Shown one piece after another: positions 34,805 to 43,195 of a stretch of DNA of 64,000 nucleotides; positions within the stretch are counted from its first letter, which is position 1; the number at the start of each line of letters is the position of its first letter. Under the pieces are notes generated by a model that saw only the letters and a list, made by a program, of their open reading frames with translations, did not search any database and was not told the origin of the DNA. A program made the position numbers and the translations under genes. Source of the stretch: JACKII01 sp963807085 (GTDB taxonomy: Bacteria; Pseudomonadota; Alphaproteobacteria; Bin95); assembly GCA_963807085.1 (NCBI GenBank), contig CAWEBB010000032.1, positions 434,001 to 498,000 on the forward strand, read 5' to 3'.

Positions 34805-34849
34805 TTGAAATCCGGATCGACCGGCTGTATATTCTTATCGTCATAAGAA
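34805..34849 (+). promoter_or_regulatory. Promoter and operator of the toxin-antitoxin operon
   Basis: A good sigma-70 promoter: TTGAAA (34805-34810), a 17-base spacer, TATATT (34828-34833). A perfect palindrome, TTCTTAT-CGTC-ATAAGAA (34832-34849), begins on the -10 box, so a bound repressor would block it. Antitoxins of this kind usually repress their own operon, which fits. The ribosome site AGAGAGGG precedes the ATG at 34863. Confidence 0.75.
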
Positions 34850-34862
34850 GAGAGGGCTTTGC

Positions 34863-35087
34863 ATGTATAAGCTGAAATTGACCTCGGTCGGCACCTCTAC
34901 GGGCGCGGTGTTCCCGAAGGAACTCCTGGCTCAGATGAATGTGGCCAAGGGCGATCATTTATATTTGGTCAAAACGCCTGGCGGCTATTTGCTATCCAAT
35001 TATGATGCAGAGGTCGCTGAAGAAATAGCCGCTGGCCGGAAGTTTATGGCGAAGTACCGAGAGACATTCCGCGCATTGGCGAAATGA
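34863..35087 (+). CDS. AbrB/SpoVT-type antitoxin of the toxin-antitoxin pair
   Basis: A 74-residue protein with an N-terminal swapped-hairpin AbrB DNA-binding fold (LTSVGTSTGAVFPKELLAQM, KGDHLYLVKTPGGYLL) and a C-terminal tail for toxin binding (AEEIAAGRKFMAKYRETFRALAK). It resembles the addiction-module antidote family paired with Doc. Its stop overlaps the toxin start by four bases (ATGA). Confidence 0.85.
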   Translation: MYKLKLTSVGTSTGAVFPKELLAQMNVAKGDHLYLVKTPGGYLLSNYDAEVAEEIAAGRKFMAKYRETFRALAK

Positions 35088-35485
35088 CCTCCGCCTCGGA
35101 GCTGCGATGGATCACCAAGCAAGGCCTGTTATCGCTTCATGCCGAGAGCTTGGCGGAATTCGGGGGCAGCGAAGGCATTCGTGACGAAAGCCTTCTTGAT
35201 TTGGCGCTGGCTCGTCCTCACCAACTGTTGGCCTATGGCGATCCGCCCCCGGATATAGCGGCCCTATCGGCGGCTTACGGGGTTGGGATCGCCCGCAACC
35301 ACCCTTTTGTCGATGGCAACAAGCGGGCGGCATTTTTGTCGATCGGTCTATTCCTCGATAAGAACGGTTGTAAACTTGATGCTCCACTGGAAGATGCGTA
35401 CCAAGCAATGCTTGCCCTCGCCGACGGGTCCATGACGGAGGAAATGTTGGCGGCCTGGCTGCGCCTCCACATGCAGCCGGCTTAG
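35084..35485 (+). CDS. Doc-type toxin (Fic fold)
   Basis: A 133-residue Fic-domain protein. The catalytic loop HPFVDGNKRAAFLSIGLFL matches the Doc and Fic motif H-x-F-x-D/E-x-N-K-R. Doc toxins phosphorylate EF-Tu; other Fic proteins AMPylate. It overlaps the antitoxin gene by four bases and ends four bases into the convergent hydrolase gene. The intact motif suggests an active pair. Confidence 0.92.
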   Translation: MTSASELRWITKQGLLSLHAESLAEFGGSEGIRDESLLDLALARPHQLLAYGDPPPDIAALSAAYGVGIARNHPFVDGNKRAAFLSIGLFLDKNGCKLDAPLEDAYQAMLALADGSMTEEMLAAWLRLHMQPA

Positions 35486-37338
35486 TTTTCCAGCCGCCCC
35501 GCCGGCAGCAGCGGCAATTTCACGTGGCTGTTGTGCTCGCCGCCCACAAGCAGTGTGTTGCGCGCCCGCCGCCAGTTGCGGGTCTGCACAGGGTTCTCGC
35601 CGGTCTGCGGGTTCACGTCCACCAGCGGAAAGTTGCTAGACTGCACGTCCAGGCGGATGCGGTGCCCGGCTTTGAACAGGTTCGCGGTCGGAAAGCAGCG
35701 CACCTCCACCTGGTACGGCTCGCCCGGCTCCAACAGTCGCCGCTCGCTCCAGCCATCGCGAAAACTCAGGCGCAGGATGCCGTGGGTGAGGTTCAGGGCG
35801 AAGCCCTGGGGATAGTCCTGGCTGGCCGGGTAAACATCGACCAGTTTGACGTGCAGGTCCGTGTCCGGCGCATCGGAGGCTACCCAGATCCGCGCCGTCA
35901 CCGGGCCTGCGACCACCGTGTCGTCCGCCAACGGCTCCGTCTGGAACACGCACACGTCCGAACGGCTCGCGAGCGGCAAGTAGGGCTCGCGGCAGCCGAA
36001 AAAGCGCGGCCCCTCCACTTGGTCGTAGCCGCCGGCGCTCATCACCGGCTCGCCCGAAGAGAACGCGCCGCCGATGGTCGGTACCGGGTTCTGCGGGTCG
36101 CTGAGGTAGGTGATTGAACCCGTCGCCGCTGGCGCGGTCGAGAGGCGGCCGTCAGCGTGCAGGTAGAACGGCGTTGGCACGGCGTCCGGCAGCGGCCAGT
36201 CGCTTGCCTCGATCCACTGCCCGCCATGCTCGAGCCTTCCGGCGGCATTCCTGCGGCCGCCTACACCTGCATCACCCGTATTGCCGCCGCCCATGACGAA
36301 CACCCGCACGGCGGGCTCGCCGGCAACGCCATTGGCCTCGCCCTTCAGCCAGCAATCGAACCAGCGCTTGCGGATTTCGAGATAATCGCAGCCATACACG
36401 GCATCCAGGGCTGCTGCCGGTCCGAACTCCACATCGCCCGCATGGGTCAGGTTCCTGTCGCCATGAGTCCAGGGGCCGAGGATCAGGCGAAGCGGCCCCT
36501 TGCCCGCCGCCTTCAGGCCTACATAGTTGTCGGTCGCGGTGCGGGTGTAGGGATCGTACCAGCTCGACATATGCACCTGCGGCACGTCGGCAAAGTCCGG
36601 CCAAAACGCCTCGGCGCAGATGCCTGCCTGCCGCCAGAACGGCCCGTCCGTGACCGCGGCCCATTGCTCGAACAGGTAGGCCTCGTAGTCGGGATGGTGG
36701 CGCAGCGGCGAGTGCCCCCGTCGCCAGGGCATGCGGGTGAACCAGGCGCGGATATCCTCGCCCGCCAGCGCTGCCGCAAGGACCGGGTCCGCTGCCGCCT
36801 CCGGAGAGAGCCTTGCCTGCTTAAAGGCCCATGTCGCCTGTTTCAGTTCAAATGTTCCGCCCTGGCGCACACCGCTATGAAAGGCGTTGGAGAAGCCACC
36901 CGAATCCAGCCACATCGCCGCCAGCCCCGGCGCGCCCAGGCTGGCGAGCGCGGCCTGCGTGTGCGCGCAGTAGGACAGCCCGAACGTGCCGATCCTGCCG
37001 CTGCACCACGGCTGCTCCACCAGCCAGGCGCAGGTGTCGTAGCCGTCTTCGGCATCGCTCAGATACTTCTGATAGCGCCCTTCGCTCGCATAGCGTCCGC
37101 GCTTGTCCTGAAAGACCACCGCATAGCCCGCTTCGACGTAACGCCGCGCGAACTCGGCCCGGCTCATGGTTTCGTCGGGGCGCTCCAGGGTGATTTCGCT
37201 GCGGCTGGGTAAGTGCTTGCCATAGGGCGTGCGCTCCATCAGCACCGGGACCGGCCCCGCACCCTCCGGGCGGTAGATGTCGGTCGCAAGCATTACGCCG
37301 TCGCGGGTGGAAATCATCACATCTTGGTCGATGTGCAT
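35482..37338 (-). CDS. CocE/NonD family hydrolase (X-Pro dipeptidyl-peptidase-like)
   Basis: A 618-residue serine hydrolase with an alpha/beta domain bearing the nucleophile motif GTFGLSYCAHTQ (G-x-S-x-x) and a C-terminal jelly-roll domain of the X-Pro dipeptidyl-peptidase type (GAFSSGEPVMSAGG and EVRCFPTANLFKAGHRIRLD). Such enzymes hydrolyse acyl or amide bonds, as in cocaine esterase. ATG at 37338 opens MHIDQDVMISTRDG; the track to 37401 is not needed. Substrate is unknown. Confidence 0.85.
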   Translation of the reverse strand: MHIDQDVMISTRDGVMLATDIYRPEGAGPVPVLMERTPYGKHLPSRSEITLERPDETMSRAEFARRYVEAGYAVVFQDKRGRYASEGRYQKYLSDAEDGYDTCAWLVEQPWCSGRIGTFGLSYCAHTQAALASLGAPGLAAMWLDSGGFSNAFHSGVRQGGTFELKQATWAFKQARLSPEAAADPVLAAALAGEDIRAWFTRMPWRRGHSPLRHHPDYEAYLFEQWAAVTDGPFWRQAGICAEAFWPDFADVPQVHMSSWYDPYTRTATDNYVGLKAAGKGPLRLILGPWTHGDRNLTHAGDVEFGPAAALDAVYGCDYLEIRKRWFDCWLKGEANGVAGEPAVRVFVMGGGNTGDAGVGGRRNAAGRLEHGGQWIEASDWPLPDAVPTPFYLHADGRLSTAPAATGSITYLSDPQNPVPTIGGAFSSGEPVMSAGGYDQVEGPRFFGCREPYLPLASRSDVCVFQTEPLADDTVVAGPVTARIWVASDAPDTDLHVKLVDVYPASQDYPQGFALNLTHGILRLSFRDGWSERRLLEPGEPYQVEVRCFPTANLFKAGHRIRLDVQSSNFPLVDVNPQTGENPVQTRNWRRARNTLLVGGEHNSHVKLPLLPAGRLEN

Positions 37339-37455
37339 GGGGCGGACAGCTCCCTTCGGATAGCCTGCTCTCACTATGCGGGTGCTTTCGCGCACCGCCA
37401 AGGCAGCGTAGGCTCTGCCGGTCTTTAACTTTCACTGCCCAAAGAGGAACCACCC

Positions 37456-37815
37456 ATGGCTATCGAACGCATCGACATCACTTCCGGATCCGGCCCGCGC
37501 ATGAGCCGTTGTGTCGTCCGCGGCGACACGGTCTATGTCTGCGGCCTGACCTCCAGCGATACCAGTCTGGACATCAAGGGCCAGACCCAGAACATTCTGG
37601 ACAAGATCGACGACTATCTGAAGAAGGGCGGCACGAACAAGTCCAACCTGCTGCACGCCCAGCTTTGGATCACGGACATGGCCAATTTTTCCGGCATGAA
37701 CGAGGTCTGGAATGCCTGGGTCGATCCGGAGAACCCGCCGGTGCGAGCCTGCGTTCAATCCGGCCTCGCCCGCCCCGAGATCCTGGTCGAGATTATGGTC
37801 ACGGCAGCCAAGTAA
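37456..37815 (+). CDS. RidA-family protein
   Basis: A 119-residue YjgF/YER057c/UK114 protein. RidA homologues hydrolyse 2-aminoacrylate and similar reactive imines from pyridoxal-phosphate enzymes. The family C-terminal catalytic arginine region is RACVQSGLARPEILVEIMV. It is preceded by AGAGGA. The position before serC fits an imine-detoxifying role near serine metabolism, but an accidental neighbour is equally possible. Confidence 0.85.
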   Translation: MAIERIDITSGSGPRMSRCVVRGDTVYVCGLTSSDTSLDIKGQTQNILDKIDDYLKKGGTNKSNLLHAQLWITDMANFSGMNEVWNAWVDPENPPVRACVQSGLARPEILVEIMVTAAK

Positions 37816-37947
37816 GTACATAAGGCTTTTGTGATATAGTAGCGCGGGCTTGCCGCAGCGCGGCCGGTTGAGATTTACCGGAGCCCTTTCTAGGATCGCG
37901 TCATTCCGCTATGCGGAACGTCCGCAATTCTCGGAAGGTGTTCGCCC
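37816..37947 (+). promoter_or_regulatory. Structured leader upstream of serC-serA (possible serC RNA motif)
   Basis: Two clear hairpins lie before serC: CCGGT-TGAGATTT-ACCGG (37864-37881) and TTCCGC-TAT-GCGGAA (37904-37918). The ribosome site GGAAGG follows. A conserved cis-regulatory serC RNA motif is known upstream of serC-serA in alphaproteobacteria, and this position fits. I cannot match the consensus without a covariance search, so the assignment is tentative. Confidence 0.45.
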
Positions 37948-39102
37948 GTGTCTTCCAAGCCGGCCCAAAAGCCTGCCTGTCCCAACTTTTCCTCCGGTCC
38001 CTGTGCCAAGCGCCCCGGCTGGTCGCCATCGGTGCTTGCCGACGCCCTGGTGGGGCGCTCCCACCGCTCCGGCCCCGGCAAGGCCAAGCTGGCCGCGGTG
38101 ATCGACCGAACCCGCGCGCTGCTTGACATTCCCGCCGACTACCGCATCGGCATCGTGCCCGCCTCCGATACCGGTGCGGTGGAAATCGCGCTCTGGCATC
38201 TGCTGGGGCTGCGCGGCGTCGATGCCCTGGTCTGGGAAAGCTTTTCCAAGGACTGGCTGACCGACGCCCGCCAGCAGTTGCAACTGCCGGACCTGCGCGT
38301 GCTGGAAGCGGACTATGGCGAACTGCCCGACCTGGACGAGGTCGATCCGGGCCGTGACACCGTCTTTGTCTGGAACGGCACCACGTCGGGCGTGCGTGTG
38401 CCCAATGGTGACTGGATCGCTGACGACCGGGACGGATTGACCATCTGCGACGCCACTTCGGCCGCGTTCTCCATGCGCCTGCCCTGGGACAAGCTCGACG
38501 TCACCACCTGGTCCTGGCAAAAGGCCATGGGTGGGGAGGCCGCGCACGGCATGCTGGTGCTCAGCCCCCGGGCCGCCGCGCGCCTGGAAAGCTATACGCC
38601 GCCCCGGCCGCTGCCGAAGGTGTTCCGCCTGCTGAAAGACGGGAAGCTGATCGAAGGCATCTTCCGTGGCGAGACCATGAACACGCCCTCCATGCTTTGC
38701 GTGGAGGACGCCCTCGACGCGCTCGCCTGGATCGAGAGCATTGGCGGCCAGAAAGGCTGCCAGACGCGCTCGGAGCAATCGCTGGCGCATATCGCGGAAT
38801 GGGTGGAACGCACGCCTTGGGCGTCGTTCCTCGCCCAAGAGCGGGTGATGCGCTCCTCCACCTCCGTCTGCCTGACGGTGGCCGCGCCCGAGCTTGGCGA
38901 GAAAGCCGCCGAGGTGCCCGGACGCATGGCGAACTTGCTGGATGCCGAGGGCGTGGCTTACGACATCAACGGCTATCGCTCGGCCCCCCCCGGCCTGCGC
39001 ATTTGGTGCGGCGCGACCGTCGAGCCCGACGACGTGGCCGCTTTGATGCCCTGGCTCGACTGGGCCTACGCAACCGTTATCGCTGATATGCAAAAGGGAT
39101 AA
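37948..39102 (+). CDS. serC: Phosphoserine aminotransferase
   Basis: A 384-residue PLP aminotransferase that makes phosphoserine from 3-phosphohydroxypyruvate. It starts at GTG 37948 (GGAAGG upstream) and reads NFSSGPCAKRPGW, matching the alphaproteobacterial SerC start, with SFSKDW and the PLP lysine motif WSWQKAMGGEAAHG. The next gene is serA, completing two steps of serine synthesis. The missing serB step must be encoded elsewhere. Confidence 0.95.
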   Translation: MSSKPAQKPACPNFSSGPCAKRPGWSPSVLADALVGRSHRSGPGKAKLAAVIDRTRALLDIPADYRIGIVPASDTGAVEIALWHLLGLRGVDALVWESFSKDWLTDARQQLQLPDLRVLEADYGELPDLDEVDPGRDTVFVWNGTTSGVRVPNGDWIADDRDGLTICDATSAAFSMRLPWDKLDVTTWSWQKAMGGEAAHGMLVLSPRAAARLESYTPPRPLPKVFRLLKDGKLIEGIFRGETMNTPSMLCVEDALDALAWIESIGGQKGCQTRSEQSLAHIAEWVERTPWASFLAQERVMRSSTSVCLTVAAPELGEKAAEVPGRMANLLDAEGVAYDINGYRSAPPGLRIWCGATVEPDDVAALMPWLDWAYATVIADMQKG

Positions 39103-39110
39103 ATCCCACT

Positions 39111-40685
39111 ATGCCGAAAGTGTTAATTGCCGACGCGCTCAGCGAGCGCGCGGCTGCGATTTTCGCGGAACGCGGTCTTGACGTGGACGTCAAGGTTGGC
39201 CTGAAGCCTGACGAATTGCTCTCCGTCATCGGCGACTATGACGGGCTCGCCGTCCGCTCCGCCACCAAGGTGACCGCCCAGGTACTGGAGGCTGCGCCGA
39301 ACCTGAAGGTCATCGGCCGCGCCGGCATCGGCGTCGACAACATCGACGTGCCGGCGGCGACGGCCCGGGGCGTCGTGGTGATGAACACGCCCTATGGCAA
39401 CACCATCACCACAGCCGAACACGCGATCGCCATGATGTTCGCGCTCGCCCGGCAAATTCCCGCCGCGGATCGCTCCACCCAGGCGGGCAAGTGGGAAAAA
39501 TCTAAGTTCATGGGCGTCGAACTGTTCGGGAAGACGCTCGGCCTGATCGGTTGCGGCAATATCGGCACTATCGTGGCGGAGCGCGCGCTGGGCCTGAAGA
39601 TGAAGGTGGTGGCCTTCGATCCGTTCCTCTCCGCCGAACGCGCCGCCGATCTGGGGGTGGAGAAGGTAGAGCTCGACGCGCTGCTGCGCCGCGCCGACTT
39701 CATCACCCTGCACACACCGATGACCGACCAGACCCGCGGCATCATCGACGCGGCGGCGCTGGCTAAATGCAAGCAGGGCGTTCGCATCATCAACTGCGCC
39801 CGGGGCGGGCTGGTGGTCGAGGAAGACCTGACCGCAGCGCTCGATAGCGGCCATGTCGCCGGTGCGGCTTTCGACGTGTTCGTCGAAGAGCCCGCGCGGG
39901 AGAACGTGTTGTTTGGCCGCGATAACGTGGTGACGACGCCGCATTTGGGCGCCGCCACCGAGGAAGCGCAGGAAAACGTGGCCCTGCAGGTTGCGGAGCA
40001 GATCAGCGACTATCTGCTCACCGGCGCCGTCTCCAATGCCCTCAACATGCCCTCCATCACCGCGGAGGAGGCGCCGCGCCTGAAGCCTTTCATGGGCCTG
40101 GCCGAACAACTGGGCAGCTTTGCCGGCCAGTTGACGGAAAACGCCCTGCAAAAGCTGACGGTCGAGTATCGCGGGCATGTGGCGAGCCTGAACACCCGTC
40201 CCTTGACGGCGCTCATTCTGATGGGGCTGCTGCGGCCGCTGTTGACCAGCGTCAACATGGTGAACGCGCCCGTGATCGCACGCGAGCGCAATATCGACGT
40301 GACCGAGGTGAAGAACGACCAGTCCGTCGACTTCCAGTCGGTCGTTCGCGTAACGGTCGAAACCGACAAGAACACGCGCACGGTCGCGGGTGCCCTGTTC
40401 GGGACCTTGCCGCGCATCGTTCAGGTGCAGGACATCAACTTCGACGCGCAACTCGGGGCCAATATGCTGTTCATCCGCAACGAGGACAAACCGGGCTTCA
40501 TCGGCAATTTGGGCACGATCCTGGGGAATGCCGGCGTTAACATCGCCAACTTCCATCTGGGCCGCTCGCCCTCGAACGGGCACGCGTTGGCGCTGGTGGA
40601 GATCGACGAGTGTTGCAGTGACGCCGTTTCCAGCGAAATCACGGCGATTGACGGCGTGATCCAGGCGAGAATGATGCGTTTCTGA
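39111..40685 (+). CDS. serA: D-3-phosphoglycerate dehydrogenase
   Basis: A 524-residue NAD enzyme, the long form with an added intervening and ACT-domain region. NAD binding is GKTLGLIGCGNIGTIVAERA, and the catalytic triad regions are NCARGGLVVEEDL (Arg) and PHLGAATEEAQENVALQVA (His). The C-terminal ACT domain (from about residue 450, DKPGFIGNLGTILGNAGVNI) suggests feedback control by serine. Eight bases separate it from serC. Confidence 0.95.
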   Translation: MPKVLIADALSERAAAIFAERGLDVDVKVGLKPDELLSVIGDYDGLAVRSATKVTAQVLEAAPNLKVIGRAGIGVDNIDVPAATARGVVVMNTPYGNTITTAEHAIAMMFALARQIPAADRSTQAGKWEKSKFMGVELFGKTLGLIGCGNIGTIVAERALGLKMKVVAFDPFLSAERAADLGVEKVELDALLRRADFITLHTPMTDQTRGIIDAAALAKCKQGVRIINCARGGLVVEEDLTAALDSGHVAGAAFDVFVEEPARENVLFGRDNVVTTPHLGAATEEAQENVALQVAEQISDYLLTGAVSNALNMPSITAEEAPRLKPFMGLAEQLGSFAGQLTENALQKLTVEYRGHVASLNTRPLTALILMGLLRPLLTSVNMVNAPVIARERNIDVTEVKNDQSVDFQSVVRVTVETDKNTRTVAGALFGTLPRIVQVQDINFDAQLGANMLFIRNEDKPGFIGNLGTILGNAGVNIANFHLGRSPSNGHALALVEIDECCSDAVSSEITAIDGVIQARMMRF

Positions 40686-41692
40686 TGTTGCGTTTGGCAC
40701 TGTTCCTGCTGCTCGGTGTTGCCTCTGCCGCTCAGGCGGCGGACGAAAAACGCTGGTCTGTGGGCAGGTTGGCGCTGCCCGCCGCGCCCAGTTCACTGGA
40801 GAAAGGCGCGGCCGGGCCATTGCTGTCGCTCGCCGACGGTTCGGCGTGGACGGTCCGATGGAAAGACGATGCGCCGTCGCTGCAGAGGGCCACGCTGCCG
40901 CCTCCCGACACAGCGCCCGGCCTGATCCCCGGTGGCCGCGTGGCCGAAGGAGCCGGCGCCATCCGCCGCGCCTGGCTGGCTGAACCGGCGCGCGGATACG
41001 GCGATGGCACCCTCGACGGCGTGGCAAAGGCCAAAAGCCTACGCATCGAAACCGCGGCGGGAGAAACGCTTTCGACGCAGGCGCCCGATGGCACGGTGTT
41101 CGAAGATTTGGCGCCGCGGCTCTGGGATCTGGACGCAGACGGGCAGGCGGAAGCCTGGGTGATCCGCACCGACCCGGCAGAAGGCGCGCGCTTGGAGGCC
41201 TATGCCGTGCACGAGGGCGCCTTGATCAAGCGCTTCGCCACCGACCCGATGGGGCGTGCCCACCAATGGCTGAATCCGGTCGGCGTGGCGGACTTTACCG
41301 GCAATGGTCAGCGCGAGGTTGCGCTGGTGCGTGCGCCGGATACGGGCGGCCTGCTGCTGGTTTACCGCCAGGCCGGCGTCTATTTGGACCAGATCACGCC
41401 GGGCGTTCCGGGCCTCTCCAATCACGCCAGCGGCTCCCGGCAGTTGGGCCTTAGTTGGATTGGCGACGTGGACGGGGATGGTGCTGCGGATATCCTCCTG
41501 CCCGGCAAGACGCTGCGTGAAATGGCTGCCTTTGGCCTTACCGAGGATGGCAGTATCCGTATTTTGGGCACGAGTGAGCGCACCGGGCATATGGAAACCA
41601 ACCTTGTCGGCATGACACTGCCCGGTGGTGGCCGCGTCATTCTGTTTGCCGACGACGGGCCGGCGCTGCGCTGGCTGCGCTTGCCTGAATAG
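40685..41692 (+). CDS. Exported FG-GAP/VCBS-like repeat protein
   Basis: A 335-residue protein with an N-terminal signal peptide (LALFLLLGVASAAQA) and repeat units of the FG-GAP type, such as DLDADGQAEAWVIRTD, DFTGNGQREVALV and DVDGDGAADILLPGK, which bind calcium and form a beta-propeller. Its ATG lies on the serA stop (TGATG). The function is unknown; conserved position after serA is typical for several alphaproteobacteria. Confidence 0.75.
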   Translation: MLRLALFLLLGVASAAQAADEKRWSVGRLALPAAPSSLEKGAAGPLLSLADGSAWTVRWKDDAPSLQRATLPPPDTAPGLIPGGRVAEGAGAIRRAWLAEPARGYGDGTLDGVAKAKSLRIETAAGETLSTQAPDGTVFEDLAPRLWDLDADGQAEAWVIRTDPAEGARLEAYAVHEGALIKRFATDPMGRAHQWLNPVGVADFTGNGQREVALVRAPDTGGLLLVYRQAGVYLDQITPGVPGLSNHASGSRQLGLSWIGDVDGDGAADILLPGKTLREMAAFGLTEDGSIRILGTSERTGHMETNLVGMTLPGGGRVILFADDGPALRWLRLPE

Positions 41693-41758
41693 GGCGATGC
41701 GCTAGAACGGGCGCATCCTCGCCTGAGATCAGGACCGATTTGTGATGGCCGACCTGCA

Positions 41759-42904
41759 ATGAACGAGAGCGCCGCGCTGCTGCCCAGCGGTCTGCGCGAT
41801 ACCCTGCCGCCGGAAGCCGAGCAGGAATCGGCGGTGACCGAGAAACTGTTGGCGGCCTTCCGCCAGAACGGTTACCGGCAGGTCTCGCCCCCCTTGATGG
41901 AGTTCGAGGCCTCGCTGCTGACCGGCCCCGGTGCGGCCATGATGCACCGCATGTTCCGGCTGGTCGATCCGGCTTCGCAGCGCACGCTGGCCGTGCGGGC
42001 GGACATCACGCCCCAGATTGCCCGGATCGCGGCGACGCGGCTTAGCCAATGGCCGCGGCCGCTGCGCCTCTCCTATCATGGCACGGTGCTGCGCGTAACG
42101 GGCGACCAGTTGCGGCCCGACCGTCAATTCCGCCAGGCAGGTATCGAACTGATCGGCAGCGACAGCATCGCCGCCGACGCGGAAGCCATCGTGGTGCCGG
42201 TCGAGGTGTTGATGGCGCTGGGCGTTGAGGGGCTCACCGTCGATCTGAGCCTTCCCAGCCTTGCTTCAGCGATCGAACCTGCCATCACCCAGGGCGATGG
42301 GCGGGCGGCCGAATTGCGGGAAGCCCTGAATCGCAAGGACCAGGCGTCGGTGGAGCGGATTGCGCCCGACCAGGCAGGCCTGCTCACGGCCCTGATGCAC
42401 GCCGCCGGGCCGGCGGCTGAGACGCTGAAAAAGCTCTCCGACATGGATATGCCGGCGGCAGCGCGCGAGACCGTGCTGCCCGTGGCGGAATTGCTGCCGC
42501 TTTTGGCCGAAAGTCTGCCGGATGTGGTGGTGACTTTGGACCCGGTCGAGCATCGCGGCTTCGAATATCACCGGGGCATCAGCTTCTCGCTGTTCGCCCG
42601 CGGGCTGCATGGCGAACTGGGCCGCGGCGGCCGCTATACGGCGTCCGCGCCCGGGCACGAGGGCGAGACGGCGACCGGCGTCACGATCTACATGGACATG
42701 CTGTTGCGGGTTCTGGGGGCGGGCGGCAGGGCGGCCGCTCGGCTCTATCTGCCGGCAGGCACGTCCCCCGCCGCGCGCCGGGCATTGCAGGCCGACGGCT
42801 GGCTCACCGTGATGGCGTTCGCCGCCGCCGCCGACCCGGCCGAAGACGCCCGCCGCTTGGGCTGCTCGCACTTTTGGCATGATGGCGTGGCGGTGGCGGC
42901 GTGA
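41759..42904 (+). CDS. hisZ: ATP phosphoribosyltransferase regulatory subunit HisZ
   Basis: A 381-residue histidyl-tRNA-synthetase-like protein that lacks tRNA charging and activates the short HisG. The N-terminal SGLRDTLPPEAEQE, the segment TLAVRADITPQIARIAATRL, and the class II motif-3-like GGRYT are present. HisZ is used only by species with the short HisG. ATG at 41759 overlaps the stop of a five-codon micro-frame starting at 41745. No hisG or purA gene is adjacent. Confidence 0.88.
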   Translation: MNESAALLPSGLRDTLPPEAEQESAVTEKLLAAFRQNGYRQVSPPLMEFEASLLTGPGAAMMHRMFRLVDPASQRTLAVRADITPQIARIAATRLSQWPRPLRLSYHGTVLRVTGDQLRPDRQFRQAGIELIGSDSIAADAEAIVVPVEVLMALGVEGLTVDLSLPSLASAIEPAITQGDGRAAELREALNRKDQASVERIAPDQAGLLTALMHAAGPAAETLKKLSDMDMPAAARETVLPVAELLPLLAESLPDVVVTLDPVEHRGFEYHRGISFSLFARGLHGELGRGGRYTASAPGHEGETATGVTIYMDMLLRVLGAGGRAAARLYLPAGTSPAARRALQADGWLTVMAFAAAADPAEDARRLGCSHFWHDGVAVAA

Positions 42905-42986
42905 ATTATCGCCGGCTCGTGGGGTGGTGCCCGAGCAGGCCCGCTTGCTGGCGCGAAGCCTTCCTCAAGCTGGAATGACAGAATGA

Positions 42987-43014
42987 CAAAGGCCCCGCTT
43001 GCGCGAGGCCTTTG
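42987..43014. terminator. Bidirectional terminator-like hairpin
   Basis: CAAAGGCC-CCGCTTGCGCGA-GGCCTTTG is a perfect 8-bp stem with a GC loop, lying 80 bases past hisZ, between convergent hisZ and ahcY. Partial T content on one side fits a weak intrinsic terminator for both. Confidence 0.55.
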
Positions 43015-43079
43015 TTGGTAATCAGAACCCGCTCGCGAGAACGGGTTCATAAGTTCCGGTTGCGAAAACAACCGTAGTT

Positions 43080-43137
43080 AGAGCATCGCCCGATCAAATT
43101 GAATCGCTATAGCGATTAATTTTTCGGGGTAAGATGC
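43080..43137. repeat. Long imperfect palindrome
   Basis: AGCATCGCCCGATC and TCGGGGTAAGATGCT form outer arms; the centre is the perfect palindrome AATCGCTATAGCGATT flanked by AAATT and AATTT. This is the pattern of an interspersed alphaproteobacterial palindromic element, between convergent genes. Confidence 0.65.
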
Positions 43138-43151
43138 TTTTGTTTTTAGAT

Positions 43152-43195
43152 TTAGAGCAGATTCACCCGATCCAAACGGATCGGGATCTGTTCTA
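43152..43195. repeat. Second palindrome, near the ahcY stop
   Basis: TAGAGCAGATTCACCCGATC and GATCGGGATCTGTTCTA form an imperfect palindrome around CAAACG. It overlaps the ahcY stop region and could act as its terminator. Confidence 0.6.

Noticed and set aside
39123..41027. A 634-residue minus-strand frame opposite serA
   Set aside because: serA and the following gene are certain on the plus strand; this frame is an antisense shadow with low-complexity text.
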